Counted from the first letter of the stretch, positions 29,684 through 38,506 are shown. The stretch: 64,000 nt of DNA from Vandammella animalimorsus (GCF_002285285.1 NZ_NSJF01000002.1:372001-436000); one strand, 5' to 3'. Notes: generated by a model not told the origin, from the letters alone. A program made the numbers and translations.

Positions 29684-30580
29684 ATGACCCCACAAAAATT
29701 CACCGCCCATAGCAAAGACGTTGGCGGCATCCCCGTTGCCCGGCTGGTGCCGCAAGCCGGACGCCGCACCATCGGCGCCTGGTGCTTTCTCGACCATATC
29801 GGCCCCGCTCGCTTTGAGGCGGACAGTCCCGGCCTGCAAGTCGGCGCGCATCCGCACACCAACCTGCAAACCTTTACCTGGATGCTGGAAGGCGAGTTGT
29901 TGCACCGCGACAGCCTGGGCTTTCGGCAAGTGATTCGCCCAGGCCAGGTCAATCTGATGACCGCAGGCACGGGTGATGCGCACGGCATCGCCCATACCGA
30001 GCAGACCCCCGAAGGGGTGCGCAGCCTGCACGCAGTGCAGCTGTGGATTGCCCTGCCGATGAATCAATCCATCGCGCCGGGCTTTGTGCATTACCCGGAA
30101 CTGCCCACCTGGCAGGAAGGCGGCGTGCGCTATGCCCTCACCACCGGCAGCTTTCAGGGGCGTACCGCACCCACCATGCAGCACAGCCCACTGCTTGGCG
30201 TGGATGTGCAATGCCAGGCTGAGGCCAGCCTGCCAATATCCTGCCAAAGCGGTTGGGAATACGGCGTGCTGGTGATTGCCGGTCAGGTGCGCATCGGCGG
30301 TGAAACCTTTGGCGCCGATGAGCTGGCCTTCATCGCTGCGGGCGAAACCCAGTTCGCCATCGAAGCGGAAGCCGGCAGCCACTTCCTGCTGCTGGGCGGC
30401 GAGCCGCTGCCGCACCCCACCGTCATGTGGTGGAACTTCGTCGCCGACAGCCGCGAGGCTTTGACGCGCGCCGTGGACGAGTGGAACAACCACAGCCCGC
30501 GCTTTGGCGAGGAAATCGACCTCACCGACACCCCGCTGCGGCGCTTGCAGGCGCCAGAGGTGCCCGGCAACCTGCGCTAA
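29684..30580 (+). CDS. Pirin-family protein, second copy
   Basis: 298 residues from MTPQKFTAHSKDVGG (29684) with AAGGAG upstream. Bicupin protein with the N-terminal metal site HPHTNLQTFTWMLEGELLHR and HTEQTPEG. Only distantly like the first pirin: the opening GIPVARLVPQAGRRTIGAWC matches the YhhW/pirin branch. Directly followed by an AraC gene 50 bp downstream on the same strand. Confidence 0.87.
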   Translation: MTPQKFTAHSKDVGGIPVARLVPQAGRRTIGAWCFLDHIGPARFEADSPGLQVGAHPHTNLQTFTWMLEGELLHRDSLGFRQVIRPGQVNLMTAGTGDAHGIAHTEQTPEGVRSLHAVQLWIALPMNQSIAPGFVHYPELPTWQEGGVRYALTTGSFQGRTAPTMQHSPLLGVDVQCQAEASLPISCQSGWEYGVLVIAGQVRIGGETFGADELAFIAAGETQFAIEAEAGSHFLLLGGEPLPHPTVMWWNFVADSREALTRAVDEWNNHSPRFGEEIDLTDTPLRRLQAPEVPGNLR

Positions 30581-30630
30581 AGCTGCATACGGCCTGCCAG
30601 CGCGCAGGCCGTCATGTTTCAATCGCGCTC

Positions 30631-31410
30631 ATGATGGATGTTGATGCCCTGACTGCGCACATTCGTGCGCAGCTGCACCAAGACCCCACGCCGGCGCAGA
30701 TTGCCGCGCATTTCGGGGTCAACCGCTTTGCCCTGAGCCGCTGGTTTCGCGCCGAAACCGGGCTGTCGCTGCGCGACTACATCGCCGCGCTGAAAATCGA
30801 GCAGGGCATTGCCCCGCTGGTGCAAGGCCAGCCAGTGATTGCCTCGCAACTGGAGGCCGGCCATGCCAGCGCCGCCACCTATGCGCACCGCTTCCGCGCC
30901 CATACCGGGCAAAGCCCGCGCGACTATCGCGCACAGGCCGCCACCTTCAGCGCCACCTTGCGGCAAGCGCTGCATGACGGCCGCGCCCGGGTGCTGCCCT
31001 ACCACGGCTTCGACCCCGCCGCCCATCCGCAAACGCATGCGCTCAGCGTGGAAATACAGGGCGAAGGGCTGGCATCGCTGGTGTTTGTCGGGTTGTTTCC
31101 CGAGCCGATTCCGCGCGGTGTGCCGGTGCTGGGGCGGGCGCTGTTTCACACCCGCCGCTTTGTCATCGACCACATCCCCGACGGCCGCTACCACTTGCTC
31201 GGCTGTGAAATGCGCCCCAGCCTCAACCCGCTGGATTTCTTCCGCCTCGACCACTGCCTGCGCGCCCTGCATCCCGAGCCGATTACCTTCCCGCTGCCGG
31301 CACCGCAAACGCTTGATTTAGCCTTCCGCCCGCTGCGCCCCAGCGACCCGCCGATCACCGTCAATATGCCCAAACTGCTGTTTGACTACCTGCGCCAGCG
31401 CAATCCGTGA
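30631..31410 (+). CDS. AraC-family transcriptional regulator
   Basis: 259 residues from the double ATG at 30631. Here the DNA-binding domain is N-terminal (IAAHFGVNRFALSRWFRAET and VIASQLEAGHASAATYAHRF, then GQSPRDYR), followed by a ~150-residue GyrI-like or other effector domain (LPYHGFDPAAHPQTHALSVE onward). Likely co-transcribed with the second pirin; it could sense a hydrophobic compound. Effector unknown. Confidence 0.82.
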   Translation: MMDVDALTAHIRAQLHQDPTPAQIAAHFGVNRFALSRWFRAETGLSLRDYIAALKIEQGIAPLVQGQPVIASQLEAGHASAATYAHRFRAHTGQSPRDYRAQAATFSATLRQALHDGRARVLPYHGFDPAAHPQTHALSVEIQGEGLASLVFVGLFPEPIPRGVPVLGRALFHTRRFVIDHIPDGRYHLLGCEMRPSLNPLDFFRLDHCLRALHPEPITFPLPAPQTLDLAFRPLRPSDPPITVNMPKLLFDYLRQRNP

Positions 31411-31444
31411 CAAATGCCGTGCGGCGATTTGCGGCAGGATGGCG
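31408..31444 (+). repeat. 37-bp intergenic repeat, copy 1
   Basis: TGACAAATGCCG...TTTGCGGCAGGATGGCG; 32 of 37 bases match 33471-33507. It begins with the stop codon of the AraC gene and has inner complementarity (TGCCG/CGGCA). Confidence 0.6.
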
Positions 31445-31588
31445 AGCCTGACCATCCCCGTTGAGCGACTTTGCCCTGTAGGGTGTGCCCTGCATCGGTT
31501 TTGTGAAGCAGGTCTGTGGCAGAGAACAACGCATCGTCGCGCAGACTGCCCGAAAACGGCATTGAAAAACCCATAAGGAGCGTTTGCC

Positions 31589-32254
31589 ATGATCACCCTT
31601 TACGCACTCAAGCAATCCCGCGCCTATCGCATTGCCTGGTTGCTGGAATTGCTCGGCCTGGAATATCGCGCGGAAGTCATCGCGCGCGATGCCGAAACCG
31701 CGCTGGCGCCCGACAGCCTGCGCCGCATCCACCCGCTGGGCAAATCGCCGCTGATAGACGACAACGGCTTGGTGCTGGCCGAGAGTGGGGCGATTGTCGA
31801 ATATCTGATGACCCGGTACGGGCAGGAAGCCGCGTTGAAGCCGCCGGTCGATAGCCCGATTTATCCCGATTACCTGTTCTGGCTGCATTACGCAGAAGGT
31901 TCGTTAATGCCGTTATTGGTCATGTCGCTGGTCTTTCGCAAAATCGAAACACGCAAAATGCCGTTTTTCGTCAAGCCCATTGCCCGCAAGATAGTCGAGG
32001 GCGTGCGCGCCGCGTTTTTGAACCCGCAACTCAAACGGCATCTGGAATTTGTCGAAAGCAAACTGGCAGGCCGCGCCTGGCTGCTGGGCGAAGAAATCAG
32101 CGCCGCCGATGTGATGATGAGCTTTCCACTACAGGCTGCGGTGTCGCGCACCGCGCTGGATTTGCCCCATATCGCCGCCTACGTGCGCCGCATCGAGGCC
32201 GACCCGGCCTGGCAGCGCGCAAGCGAGCGCATCGGCAAACTGGAATTGCTCTAA
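31589..32254 (+). CDS. Glutathione S-transferase
   Basis: 221 residues, AAGGAG upstream. Thioredoxin-like N-terminal domain (MITLYALKQSRAYRIAWLLE, then the cis-Pro region GKSPLIDDNGLVLAESGAIV) and an all-helical C-terminal domain (LLGEEISAADVMMSFPLQAA, the N-capping box). Conjugates glutathione to electrophiles; substrate unknown. One of three GSTs in the accessory region. Confidence 0.9.
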   Translation: MITLYALKQSRAYRIAWLLELLGLEYRAEVIARDAETALAPDSLRRIHPLGKSPLIDDNGLVLAESGAIVEYLMTRYGQEAALKPPVDSPIYPDYLFWLHYAEGSLMPLLVMSLVFRKIETRKMPFFVKPIARKIVEGVRAAFLNPQLKRHLEFVESKLAGRAWLLGEEISAADVMMSFPLQAAVSRTALDLPHIAAYVRRIEADPAWQRASERIGKLELL

Positions 32255-32313
32255 CGTATCCATTTTCATCCGCGCCACAAGCGCACCCACTCACCCCGCG
32301 CAGGAGAAACCTC

Positions 32314-32751
32314 ATGAAAATCAGCCACTATCTTTATTTCAACGGCAATTGCGCCGATGCCATGACCTTTTACGCCGAACTCTTGGGCGGCAAGCTGGAA
32401 ATCATGACTTATGCACAAATTCCGTCCGATCCCGACATGCCGCCGCTGTCCGAAGCCGATAAAACCAAAGTCGCGCACAGCCAGCTGATGCATAACGGCG
32501 AACGCCTGCTCAACGCCAGCGACAGCCTGCCGGCCTTTTGCAGCGAAGGCGGTTTCCAGCCCATGCAAGGCTTTCAGGTGGCGATTAACGTCGATACCCT
32601 GGCCGAGGGCGAGCGCATTTTCAACGCGCTTTCGGAAGGCGGGCAGGTGCAAATGCCGTTCGCCGAAACCTTCTGGGCCAAGGGCTTTGGCATCGTCACC
32701 GACCGCTTTGGCACCCCGTGGCAGGTGAATGCCGAGCTGCAAGGCGAATAA
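32314..32751 (+). CDS. VOC-superfamily protein (PhnB-like)
   Basis: 145 residues with AGGAGA before the start. Single VOC/glyoxalase-fold domain (ISHYLYFNGNCADAMTFYAE and the terminal FWAKGFGIVTDRFGTPWQVN) of the PhnB/DUF1338-like branch. It has no clear catalytic glutamate, so enzyme activity is uncertain; relatives bind small molecules or antibiotics. Confidence 0.85.
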   Translation: MKISHYLYFNGNCADAMTFYAELLGGKLEIMTYAQIPSDPDMPPLSEADKTKVAHSQLMHNGERLLNASDSLPAFCSEGGFQPMQGFQVAINVDTLAEGERIFNALSEGGQVQMPFAETFWAKGFGIVTDRFGTPWQVNAELQGE

Positions 32752-32768
32752 GCGCCGCCATAGACCGG

Positions 32769-32801
32769 CGCGGCTGCCTGCAAGCGATTCAGGCAACCGC
32801 G
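32769..32801. terminator. Imperfect hairpin with DUS-like arms
   Basis: GCGCGGCTGCCTGCAAG / ATTCAGGCAACCGCGCG pair with two or three mismatches. Lies 18 bp after the VOC gene. The arms are degenerate forms of the GGCTGCCTGAA uptake-sequence core seen at 34195 and 38462. Confidence 0.5.
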
Positions 32802-32887
32802 CGCCGATTTGAAGACGCCAGATTCATCGCTTGCCCATTTCAAAATGAGCTTGCATCATCAAAAGTTGAAGATCTTGCGGACTTGGT

Positions 32888-33397
32888 ATGACGCTCAAGG
32901 TCAAATGGCATCAGGCGGAGGCGGGCATAAATTATAAGATAAGAGAATTAAAGCGTTGCGAAATCAATCTCTTGGATGAATTTCTGTATGAAGCGGTTTT
33001 TGTTCCCGAGGGGGCGCAAGTGCCGCCCAGAGGTATTGTAAAGCACCCCGATTTGCAGAAATATGTTGCAGATTTTGGCGGAAAAGATGATGTCTGTTAT
33101 GTGGCGGAAGTCGAGGGGAGGGTGGTAGGGGCGGTATGGACGCGTATCATCCATGATTTTGGCCATGTTGATGATGAAACCCCGTCCCTTTCCATTTCGA
33201 TTTTCAAGGGGTATAGAAATTTGGGTATTGGAACGGCGCTTATGAAACAAATCCTTTTGACGTTGAAAGAGCGAGGATACAGGCAGGTTTCATTATCGGT
33301 TCAAAAGGCCAATCCTGCGCTGCGCATGTATGAAAAACTGGGTTTTGAAATTGCCCGCGAAAATGAAGAAGGCTGTATCATGGTTCGCAGGCTTTGA
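32888..33397 (+). CDS. GNAT-family N-acetyltransferase
   Basis: 169 residues. GNAT signature in order: VCYVAEVEGRVVGAVWTRII, then GYRNLGIGTALMKQILLTLK (acetyl-CoA loop) and VQKANPALRMYEKLGFEIAR. Distinctly A/T-rich compared with both neighbours, indicating separate origin. Substrate unknown. Confidence 0.87.
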   Translation: MTLKVKWHQAEAGINYKIRELKRCEINLLDEFLYEAVFVPEGAQVPPRGIVKHPDLQKYVADFGGKDDVCYVAEVEGRVVGAVWTRIIHDFGHVDDETPSLSISIFKGYRNLGIGTALMKQILLTLKERGYRQVSLSVQKANPALRMYEKLGFEIARENEEGCIMVRRL

Positions 33398-33470
33398 TTG
33401 ATGAAATCCCCGGCTTGCCAAGCAGAATATGACCGAGAAAAACCTGTTTTCTGTGCCCGCGCGCCTTCGG

Positions 33471-33507
33471 TGACAAATGCCGCGCTGCTGTTTGCAGCAG
33501 GATGGCG
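33471..33507 (+). repeat. 37-bp intergenic repeat, copy 2
   Basis: TGACAAATGCCGCGCTGCTGTTTGCAGCAGGATGGCG class sequence (given by position), with GCTGC/GCAGC arms that can form a hairpin. It sits 39 bp before the next GST start. Confidence 0.55.
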
Positions 33508-33545
33508 CTCTTGCGCCAACAACACATTAACCCGGGAGCCGCGCC

Positions 33546-34175
33546 ATGATGAAGCTTTTCACCTTTGACCGTGCGCCGGATTTTGCCCACGGCCTCGTGC
33601 GCGACATCCGCATACGCTGGGCGCTGGAAGAAGCGGCGCTGCCCTATCGGGTAGAAAGCGTGCCCTTCGAGCCGCGCAGCCATCTGGCGCAACAGCCCTT
33701 CGGGCAGGTGCCGTTTTTGCGCGATGGCGAGGTCGAACTGTTTGAAAGCGGCGCCATTTTGTTGCACCTGGGCGAGCACAGCGAACGCCTGCTGCCGCGC
33801 GCCGCGCCGGCCCGCGCGCAGGCCATCAGCTGGCTGTTTGCCGCCTTCAACTCGGTGGAAATCGAGACCCTGCCCTGGGTGTATTTCCATTTCAACCGGG
33901 TGCAGAACGAGCCCGGCTGGCTGGCGGCGCTGGAAAAGCGGCGCGATCGCCGTCTGGACAGCATGGAGGCGGTATTGACTGGGCGGCAGTGGCTGGGCGC
34001 GGATTTTTCGATTGCCGATATCGCCATGAGCGACGTACTGCGCCTGGTCGGCCATCTGGGCGGGCTGGCCCATTACCCGGCCTGCCGCGACTACGTGGCC
34101 CGCGCCAGCGCCCGCCCGGCCTTTGCCAAGGCGCACCAAAACCAGCTGGCCTATTTCACCCGCGCCGTCGGTTGA
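33546..34175 (+). CDS. Glutathione S-transferase
   Basis: 209 residues. N-terminal FTFDRAPDFAHGLVRDIRIR with the cis-Pro region FGQVPFLRDGEVELFESGAI, and C-terminal GADFSIADIAMSDVLR. Only weakly related to the GST at 31589, so not a recent duplicate. Followed immediately by a perfect hairpin made of two uptake-sequence-like arms. Confidence 0.87.
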   Translation: MMKLFTFDRAPDFAHGLVRDIRIRWALEEAALPYRVESVPFEPRSHLAQQPFGQVPFLRDGEVELFESGAILLHLGEHSERLLPRAAPARAQAISWLFAAFNSVEIETLPWVYFHFNRVQNEPGWLAALEKRRDRRLDSMEAVLTGRQWLGADFSIADIAMSDVLRLVGHLGGLAHYPACRDYVARASARPAFAKAHQNQLAYFTRAVG

Positions 34176-34194
34176 CGCCGTTCGCATTGGCAGC

Positions 34195-34221
34195 GGCTGC
34201 CTGAAAGCGCTTCAGGCAGCC
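34195..34221 (+). terminator. Terminator-like inverted pair of DNA-uptake-sequence-like arms
   Basis: GGCTGCCTGAA-AGCGC-TTCAGGCAGCC, perfect 11-bp stem placed between a GST and the next gene. In Neisseriaceae, uptake sequences often occur as such inverted pairs acting as terminators; GGCTGCCTGAA is the core of the Simonsiella-type dialect (AGGCTGCCTGAA). Confidence 0.75.
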
Positions 34222-34245
34222 CTTGACACATAAGGAGAAACATTT

Positions 34246-34782
34246 ATGACCACATCCACCCCGCTGGCCTGCCGCTGCGGCCAGACGCGCATGGAAGTGA
34301 TAGGCGCGCCGTTTATGGTGACCGAATGCCTGTGCAACAGCTGCCGCGCCGCCGCCGGGCGTTTGGCGACGCTTGCGCAGGCGCACAACCTGCTCACGCC
34401 CCTGGGGGCGACGGCAACCGCCCTGTATCGCAAAGACCGCGTGCGCTTTGTGGAGGGCTTTGAGCGTCTGGCCGAATTTCGCCTGACGGACGACGCGGGC
34501 ACCCGGCGCGTGGTTGCCACCTGCTGCAACACGCCCCTGTTCATGGAACTCAAGGGCGCGCACTGGCTGGATATTTACCTGCATCTGTGGCCGGCGGCTT
34601 CCCGCCCCAAGCCGCAAATGCGCACCATGACGAGCGATCTGGCCGATGCCTCGGCGCTGCCCGATGACTTGCCCAATCTGCGCAAACAATCGCTGGGGTT
34701 CTACGCCAAGCTGTTCGGCGCGTGGGCGGCCATGGGCTTCAAAAATCCGCCCATTGCGATCAAGGAGAAGCTGCATGTCTGA
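34246..34782 (+). CDS. GFA-like zinc-fold protein
   Basis: 178 residues. N-terminal CRCGQTRMEV..., CLCNSCRAAAG and CCNTPLFMEL give a cysteine set like that of glutathione-dependent formaldehyde-activating (GFA/CENP-V) folds. The C-terminal half (FYAKLFGAWAAMGFKNPPIA) is not part of that fold. The start has AAGGAGAAA. It overlaps the next gene by 8 bp, so the two form an operon. Function unproven; formaldehyde chemistry is only a family hint. Confidence 0.7.
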   Translation: MTTSTPLACRCGQTRMEVIGAPFMVTECLCNSCRAAAGRLATLAQAHNLLTPLGATATALYRKDRVRFVEGFERLAEFRLTDDAGTRRVVATCCNTPLFMELKGAHWLDIYLHLWPAASRPKPQMRTMTSDLADASALPDDLPNLRKQSLGFYAKLFGAWAAMGFKNPPIAIKEKLHV

Positions 34783-35074
34783 CGACAAAATCGACATCGA
34801 AAACATCAATATGCCGGGCAAAACCGCCCGCGTCGATCGCGCGAAATACTTGGCCATGCGCGAGGCGTTGCTGGCGGTACTTCCGCCCGAGCCGCCGGGC
34901 ATCACGGTAGCGCAGGCCAAGAAGGCGCTTTTGCCGCAGTTGCCAGAAGCGCTGTTTCCCGGTGGCGCCACCGCGGGCTGGTGGCTGAAGGCGGTTCAGC
35001 TCGATCTGGAAGCCAAGGGCATCATCCAGCGCGCGCTGGTAAAGCCCGTGCATTTGTACCGCGCGGGCGGCTAA
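34775..35074 (+). CDS. Small conserved protein of unknown function (DUF6958-like)
   Basis: 99 residues from the ATG at 34775, with AAGGAGAAG upstream. Visible pattern: NMPGKTARVDRAKYLAMREA, then LPPEPPGITVAQAKKALLPQ, LFPGGATAGWWLKAVQLDLE and AKGIIQRA. It looks like a small helical, possibly winged-helix, protein. I associate the GGxxAGWWxKxVQLDLEAKG stretch with an uncharacterised family but cannot confirm it. Coupled to the GFA-like gene. Confidence 0.6.
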   Translation: MSDDKIDIENINMPGKTARVDRAKYLAMREALLAVLPPEPPGITVAQAKKALLPQLPEALFPGGATAGWWLKAVQLDLEAKGIIQRALVKPVHLYRAGG

Positions 35075-35114
35075 GCGCTCGCCAGTCTGACGGCAGCTTC
35101 GCCGGCGGTTCAGC

Positions 35115-36017
35115 TCAACGCCAATCAAGCCCGGCCAGCGCTTCGGCCAGGTAATCGACAAAGGCGCGCACGCGCGGCGGGGTGTGGCTGCGGGTGGGCA
35201 TCACGGCGTAGATGCCGCTGTCGGGCAGGCGGCAGTCGGGCAATACGCGCTCCAGCCGCCCGGCGCGCAGGTCTTGGTGTATGTGCCAGAGGGAGTGAAT
35301 GGCGATGCCCTGCCCGGCGATGGCGGCCTGGCGCAGGGCGTCGCCGTAGTTGCTGGCCAGGCGGCCGTGCACGCGCACGCTTTCTTCTTCGCCTTCGGGG
35401 TTGATGAGGCGCCAGTAGTGGTGCGGGCGGGGCTGGCTGTGGTGCAGCAGGCAGTCGTGTTCGGCCAGGTCGGCAATGCGCTGCGGCGCGCCGCGGGTTT
35501 TCAGGTAGCCGGGGGCGGCGACGAGCACGCGGCGATTGTCGGCCAGACGACGGGCGATCAGGCTGGAGTCGCTCAGCGCGCCGATGCGGATGGCCAGGTC
35601 AAAGCCGTCGCCCGCCAGGTCGATGGGGCGGTCATCCAGATGCAGGCAGATGTGCAATTGCGGGTGGGCGGCGAGAAAGCCGGGCAAGAGCGGGTTGAGG
35701 TAGTGGCTGCCGAAAGAGGGCGGGGCGGTGAGGCGCAGGGCGCCGCTGATGCGCTGGCTGTGCTGTTGCAAACGGCTGGCGAGGGCTTCGAGTTCAGCCA
35801 CCAGCGGGCGGCCTTCTTGGGCCAGCGCCAGCCCTTCCGGGGTGGGGTGCAGGCGGCGCGTGGTGCGGTGCAGAAGGCGCAGGCCCAGTTCGCTTTCCAG
35901 CCGTTGCAGGCGCTGGCTGGCGACGGCGGGGGAGATGTCCATGTGCCGCGCGGCGGCGCTGATGGAGCCGCTGTCGAGCACTTGCAGGAACAGGGCGATG
36001 TCGCTCAAGCGGTTCAT
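35115..36017 (-). CDS. LysR-family transcriptional regulator
   Basis: 300 residues; N-terminal helix-turn-helix (LQVLDSGSISAAARHMDISP, AVASQRLQRLESELGLRLLH) and effector domain. Divergent from the MFS gene with 180 bp between. Likely controls the MFS-aldo/keto reductase pair. Confidence 0.9.
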   Translation of the reverse strand: MNRLSDIALFLQVLDSGSISAAARHMDISPAVASQRLQRLESELGLRLLHRTTRRLHPTPEGLALAQEGRPLVAELEALASRLQQHSQRISGALRLTAPPSFGSHYLNPLLPGFLAAHPQLHICLHLDDRPIDLAGDGFDLAIRIGALSDSSLIARRLADNRRVLVAAPGYLKTRGAPQRIADLAEHDCLLHHSQPRPHHYWRLINPEGEEESVRVHGRLASNYGDALRQAAIAGQGIAIHSLWHIHQDLRAGRLERVLPDCRLPDSGIYAVMPTRSHTPPRVRAFVDYLAEALAGLDWR

Positions 36018-36196
36018 GGCGTTTGCGGCAGGCGGACGGCGTTTGCCTGATGGCGCGGGTGGTTCGCGGTGGCTGTGGTGGTCATTTTGGCTCCTGTTTC
36101 AATTTTTTCTTGAAAAAGATTCAAGAATACACCGGTTTATCTGGGTAATCAAAAAGCGGATAGTGCGCGCTTTTCCACGATAAGAAAAGGATGCCC

Positions 36197-37390
36197 ATGC
36201 CGCTTTCTGCCCCTCAACGCCTGCCGCTGGCGGTGTATGCGCTGACCATTGGCGCGTTCGGCATCGGTACGACCGAGTTCGTCATCATGGGGCTGTTGGT
36301 ACAGGTGGCCGCCGAGTTGCAGGTGACGCTGCCGCAGGCGGGCGGGCTGATTTCCGCTTATGCGCTGGGGGTGTTTTTCGGCGCGCCGTTGCTCACGCTG
36401 GCCACGCGACGCCTGCCGCACAAGGCCACGCTGCTGGGGCTGATGGCGGTGTTTACCCTGGGCAATCTGGCCTGCGCGCTCGCGCCCAGCTATGGCTGGT
36501 TGATGGCGGCGCGGGTGTTGACGGCGCTCTCGCACGGCAGCTATTTCGGCGTGGGGTCGGTGGTGGCGGCGCAGCTGGCGCCGCCGGACAGGCAGGCGCA
36601 GGCGATTGCCCTGATGTTTACCGGGCTGACGCTGGCCACCTTGCTGGGCGTGCCCGCCGGAGCCTGGCTGGGTTTGCACTACGGTTGGCGCTCGACCTTT
36701 TGGGCGGTCACCGCCATTGGCGCGCTGGCGGCGCTGGTGGTGCTGGCCTTGGTGCCACGCAGGCAGGCCGATGCGCCGCCGGGCCGGGTGCGCGATGAGG
36801 TGCGCCAAGCGCTGCGCCTGCCGGTGCTGTTGGGGCTGGGCATGACGGTATTGGGCTTTGGCGGCCTGTTCGTGGTGCACAGCTATATCCAGCCCATTCT
36901 GATGGAAGCGGCCGGATTTGCCGAAAGCGCGGTCGCGCCCATCCTGCTGCTGTTCGGCGTGGGCATGGTCATCGGCGGCCTCGCGGGCGGCAAGCTGGCC
37001 GATCGCGGCGTGGCGCGCGCGTTGCTGATTAGCCTGCCGGGGCTGGCCGCCGTGCTGGCTCTGATGACCGCCGCCTTGCCCAGTGGCCCGGCGGCGGCAG
37101 GGTTCTCTCTGCTGCTGGGCGCGGCCGCCTTTGCCACCGTGCCCGCGCTGCAAATGTGGGTGCTGCAACGCGCAGGCCGGGCGCAAAGCCTGGCCTCCAG
37201 CCTCAACATCGGCGCGTTCAACCTGGGCAATGCCATTGGCGCGTGGTTGGGCGGCGTGGTCATCGCCCAGGGGCTGGGCCTGCACAGGCTGCCGTTGTTC
37301 GCTGCCGTCATGCCGCTGCTGGCCACGATTGTGGCCTGGGCGGCCATCCGGCGCGAGCGCTTGCGCCCACCTGAAAACCTTTTCCACTGA
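36197..37390 (+). CDS. MFS efflux transporter (DHA1 type)
   Basis: About 397 residues; the ATG at 36197 lies six bases after AGAAAAGG, while the ATG at 36191 touches the box. Twelve hydrophobic segments. DHA1 drug-efflux motifs: YALTIGAFGIGTTEFVIMGL in helix 1, and RVLTALSHGSYFGVGSVVAA in helix 4, as in the AraJ/YdhP/PbuE group. Divergent from a LysR gene and followed 20 bp later by an aldo/keto reductase. A 31-bp exact copy of its beginning occurs at 39661-39691. Confidence 0.9.
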   Translation: MPLSAPQRLPLAVYALTIGAFGIGTTEFVIMGLLVQVAAELQVTLPQAGGLISAYALGVFFGAPLLTLATRRLPHKATLLGLMAVFTLGNLACALAPSYGWLMAARVLTALSHGSYFGVGSVVAAQLAPPDRQAQAIALMFTGLTLATLLGVPAGAWLGLHYGWRSTFWAVTAIGALAALVVLALVPRRQADAPPGRVRDEVRQALRLPVLLGLGMTVLGFGGLFVVHSYIQPILMEAAGFAESAVAPILLLFGVGMVIGGLAGGKLADRGVARALLISLPGLAAVLALMTAALPSGPAAAGFSLLLGAAAFATVPALQMWVLQRAGRAQSLASSLNIGAFNLGNAIGAWLGGVVIAQGLGLHRLPLFAAVMPLLATIVAWAAIRRERLRPPENLFH

Positions 37391-37409
37391 TATCCAAGGA
37401 GTCATCCCC

Positions 37410-38450
37410 ATGCAATACCGCTTCCTCGGCCAATCCGGCCTGAAAGTTTCCGCCTTCGGCTTCGGCGTGGGCACCTTTGGCGGCAAAGGGCCGCTGTTTT
37501 CCGCTTGGGGCGATACCGACGCCCATGCCGCGCGCCGCCTGCTGGACATTGCCATCGAGGCGGGCGTGAATTTCTTCGACACCGCCGACGTCTATTCCGA
37601 CGGCGAATCCGAGCGCGTGCTGGGCGAAGCCCTGCGCGGGCGACGCGACCAAATCATCTTGTCCACCAAAACCGCGCTGCGCCTGGGCGAAGGCGTCAAC
37701 GACGCCGGCGCATCCCGCCATCGCCTCTTGCGCGCGGTGGACGCCAGCTTGCAGCGCCTGGGCACGGATTACATCGACCTCTTGCAACTGCACGCCTTCG
37801 ACGCCCGCACCCCGCTGGAAGAAACCTGGCGCGCCTTGGACGACTTGGTGCGCGCGGGCAAGCTGCGCTATGTCGGCGTCTCCAACTACGCCGGCTGGCA
37901 GCTGATGAAAGCGCTTGGCATCAGCGAGAGCCGCGGCTGGGCGCGGCCGGTGGCGCATCAGGTGTACTACTCGCTGATCGGACGCGATTACGAATGGGAG
38001 CTGATGCCGCTGGCGCTCGATCAGGGCGTGGGCGCAGTGGTATGGAGCCCGCTGGGATGGGGGCGGCTGACCGGCAAACTGCACCGCGGCCAGCCCCTGC
38101 CCGAAGGCAGCCGCCTGCACCAAACCGCGCAATTCGCCCCGCCCGTGGCCGACGAACACCTGTGGCGCGTCACCGATGCGCTGGACGCCATCGCCGCCGA
38201 CACCGGCCGCCCCGTGCCGCAAATCGCCCTCAACTGGCTGCTGCAACGCCCCAGCGTCGCCACGGTGCTGATCGGCGCGCGCAATGAAGCGCAACTCCAG
38301 CAAAACCTCGCCGCCGCAGACTGGACGCTCAGCGCCGAACACATGGCGCAACTGGACGCCGCCAGCTTCCGCATGCCGCCCTATCCCTACTACCCCTACT
38401 GGAACGGCCAGTTCGCCGAACTCAACCCGCCGCCGGTGGCAGTTGGATAA
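37410..38450 (+). CDS. Aldo/keto reductase
   Basis: 346 residues from the ATG at 37410 with AAGGAG upstream. NADPH-dependent carbonyl reductase barrel. Catalytic tetrad visible: D and Y of FFDTADVYSDGESERVLGEA, K of LSTKTALR, and H of LLQLHAFD. Cofactor-binding end VLIGARNEAQLQQNLAAADW. Co-transcribed with the MFS gene; reduces aldehydes or ketones, substrate unknown. Its last ~68 codons recur as a broken copy at 39357-39559. Confidence 0.92.
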   Translation: MQYRFLGQSGLKVSAFGFGVGTFGGKGPLFSAWGDTDAHAARRLLDIAIEAGVNFFDTADVYSDGESERVLGEALRGRRDQIILSTKTALRLGEGVNDAGASRHRLLRAVDASLQRLGTDYIDLLQLHAFDARTPLEETWRALDDLVRAGKLRYVGVSNYAGWQLMKALGISESRGWARPVAHQVYYSLIGRDYEWELMPLALDQGVGAVVWSPLGWGRLTGKLHRGQPLPEGSRLHQTAQFAPPVADEHLWRVTDALDAIAADTGRPVPQIALNWLLQRPSVATVLIGARNEAQLQQNLAAADWTLSAEHMAQLDAASFRMPPYPYYPYWNGQFAELNPPPVAVG

Positions 38451-38461
38451 AACTCGAGCCA

Positions 38462-38492
38462 CTTTCAGGCAGCTTGTGAGGCTGCCTGAAAG
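38462..38492 (+). terminator. Hairpin containing an exact AGGCTGCCTGAA uptake sequence
   Basis: CTTTCAGGCAGC-7-GCTGCCTGAAAG, 12-bp perfect stem, 11 bp after the aldo/keto reductase stop. AGGCTGCCTGAA at 38479-38490 is an exact match to the AG-simDUS dialect of Neisseriaceae. Likely terminator for the MFS-reductase operon, also ending the convergent lipoprotein gene. Confidence 0.78.
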
Positions 38493-38506
38493 AAGGGCTT
38501 CTTAAC

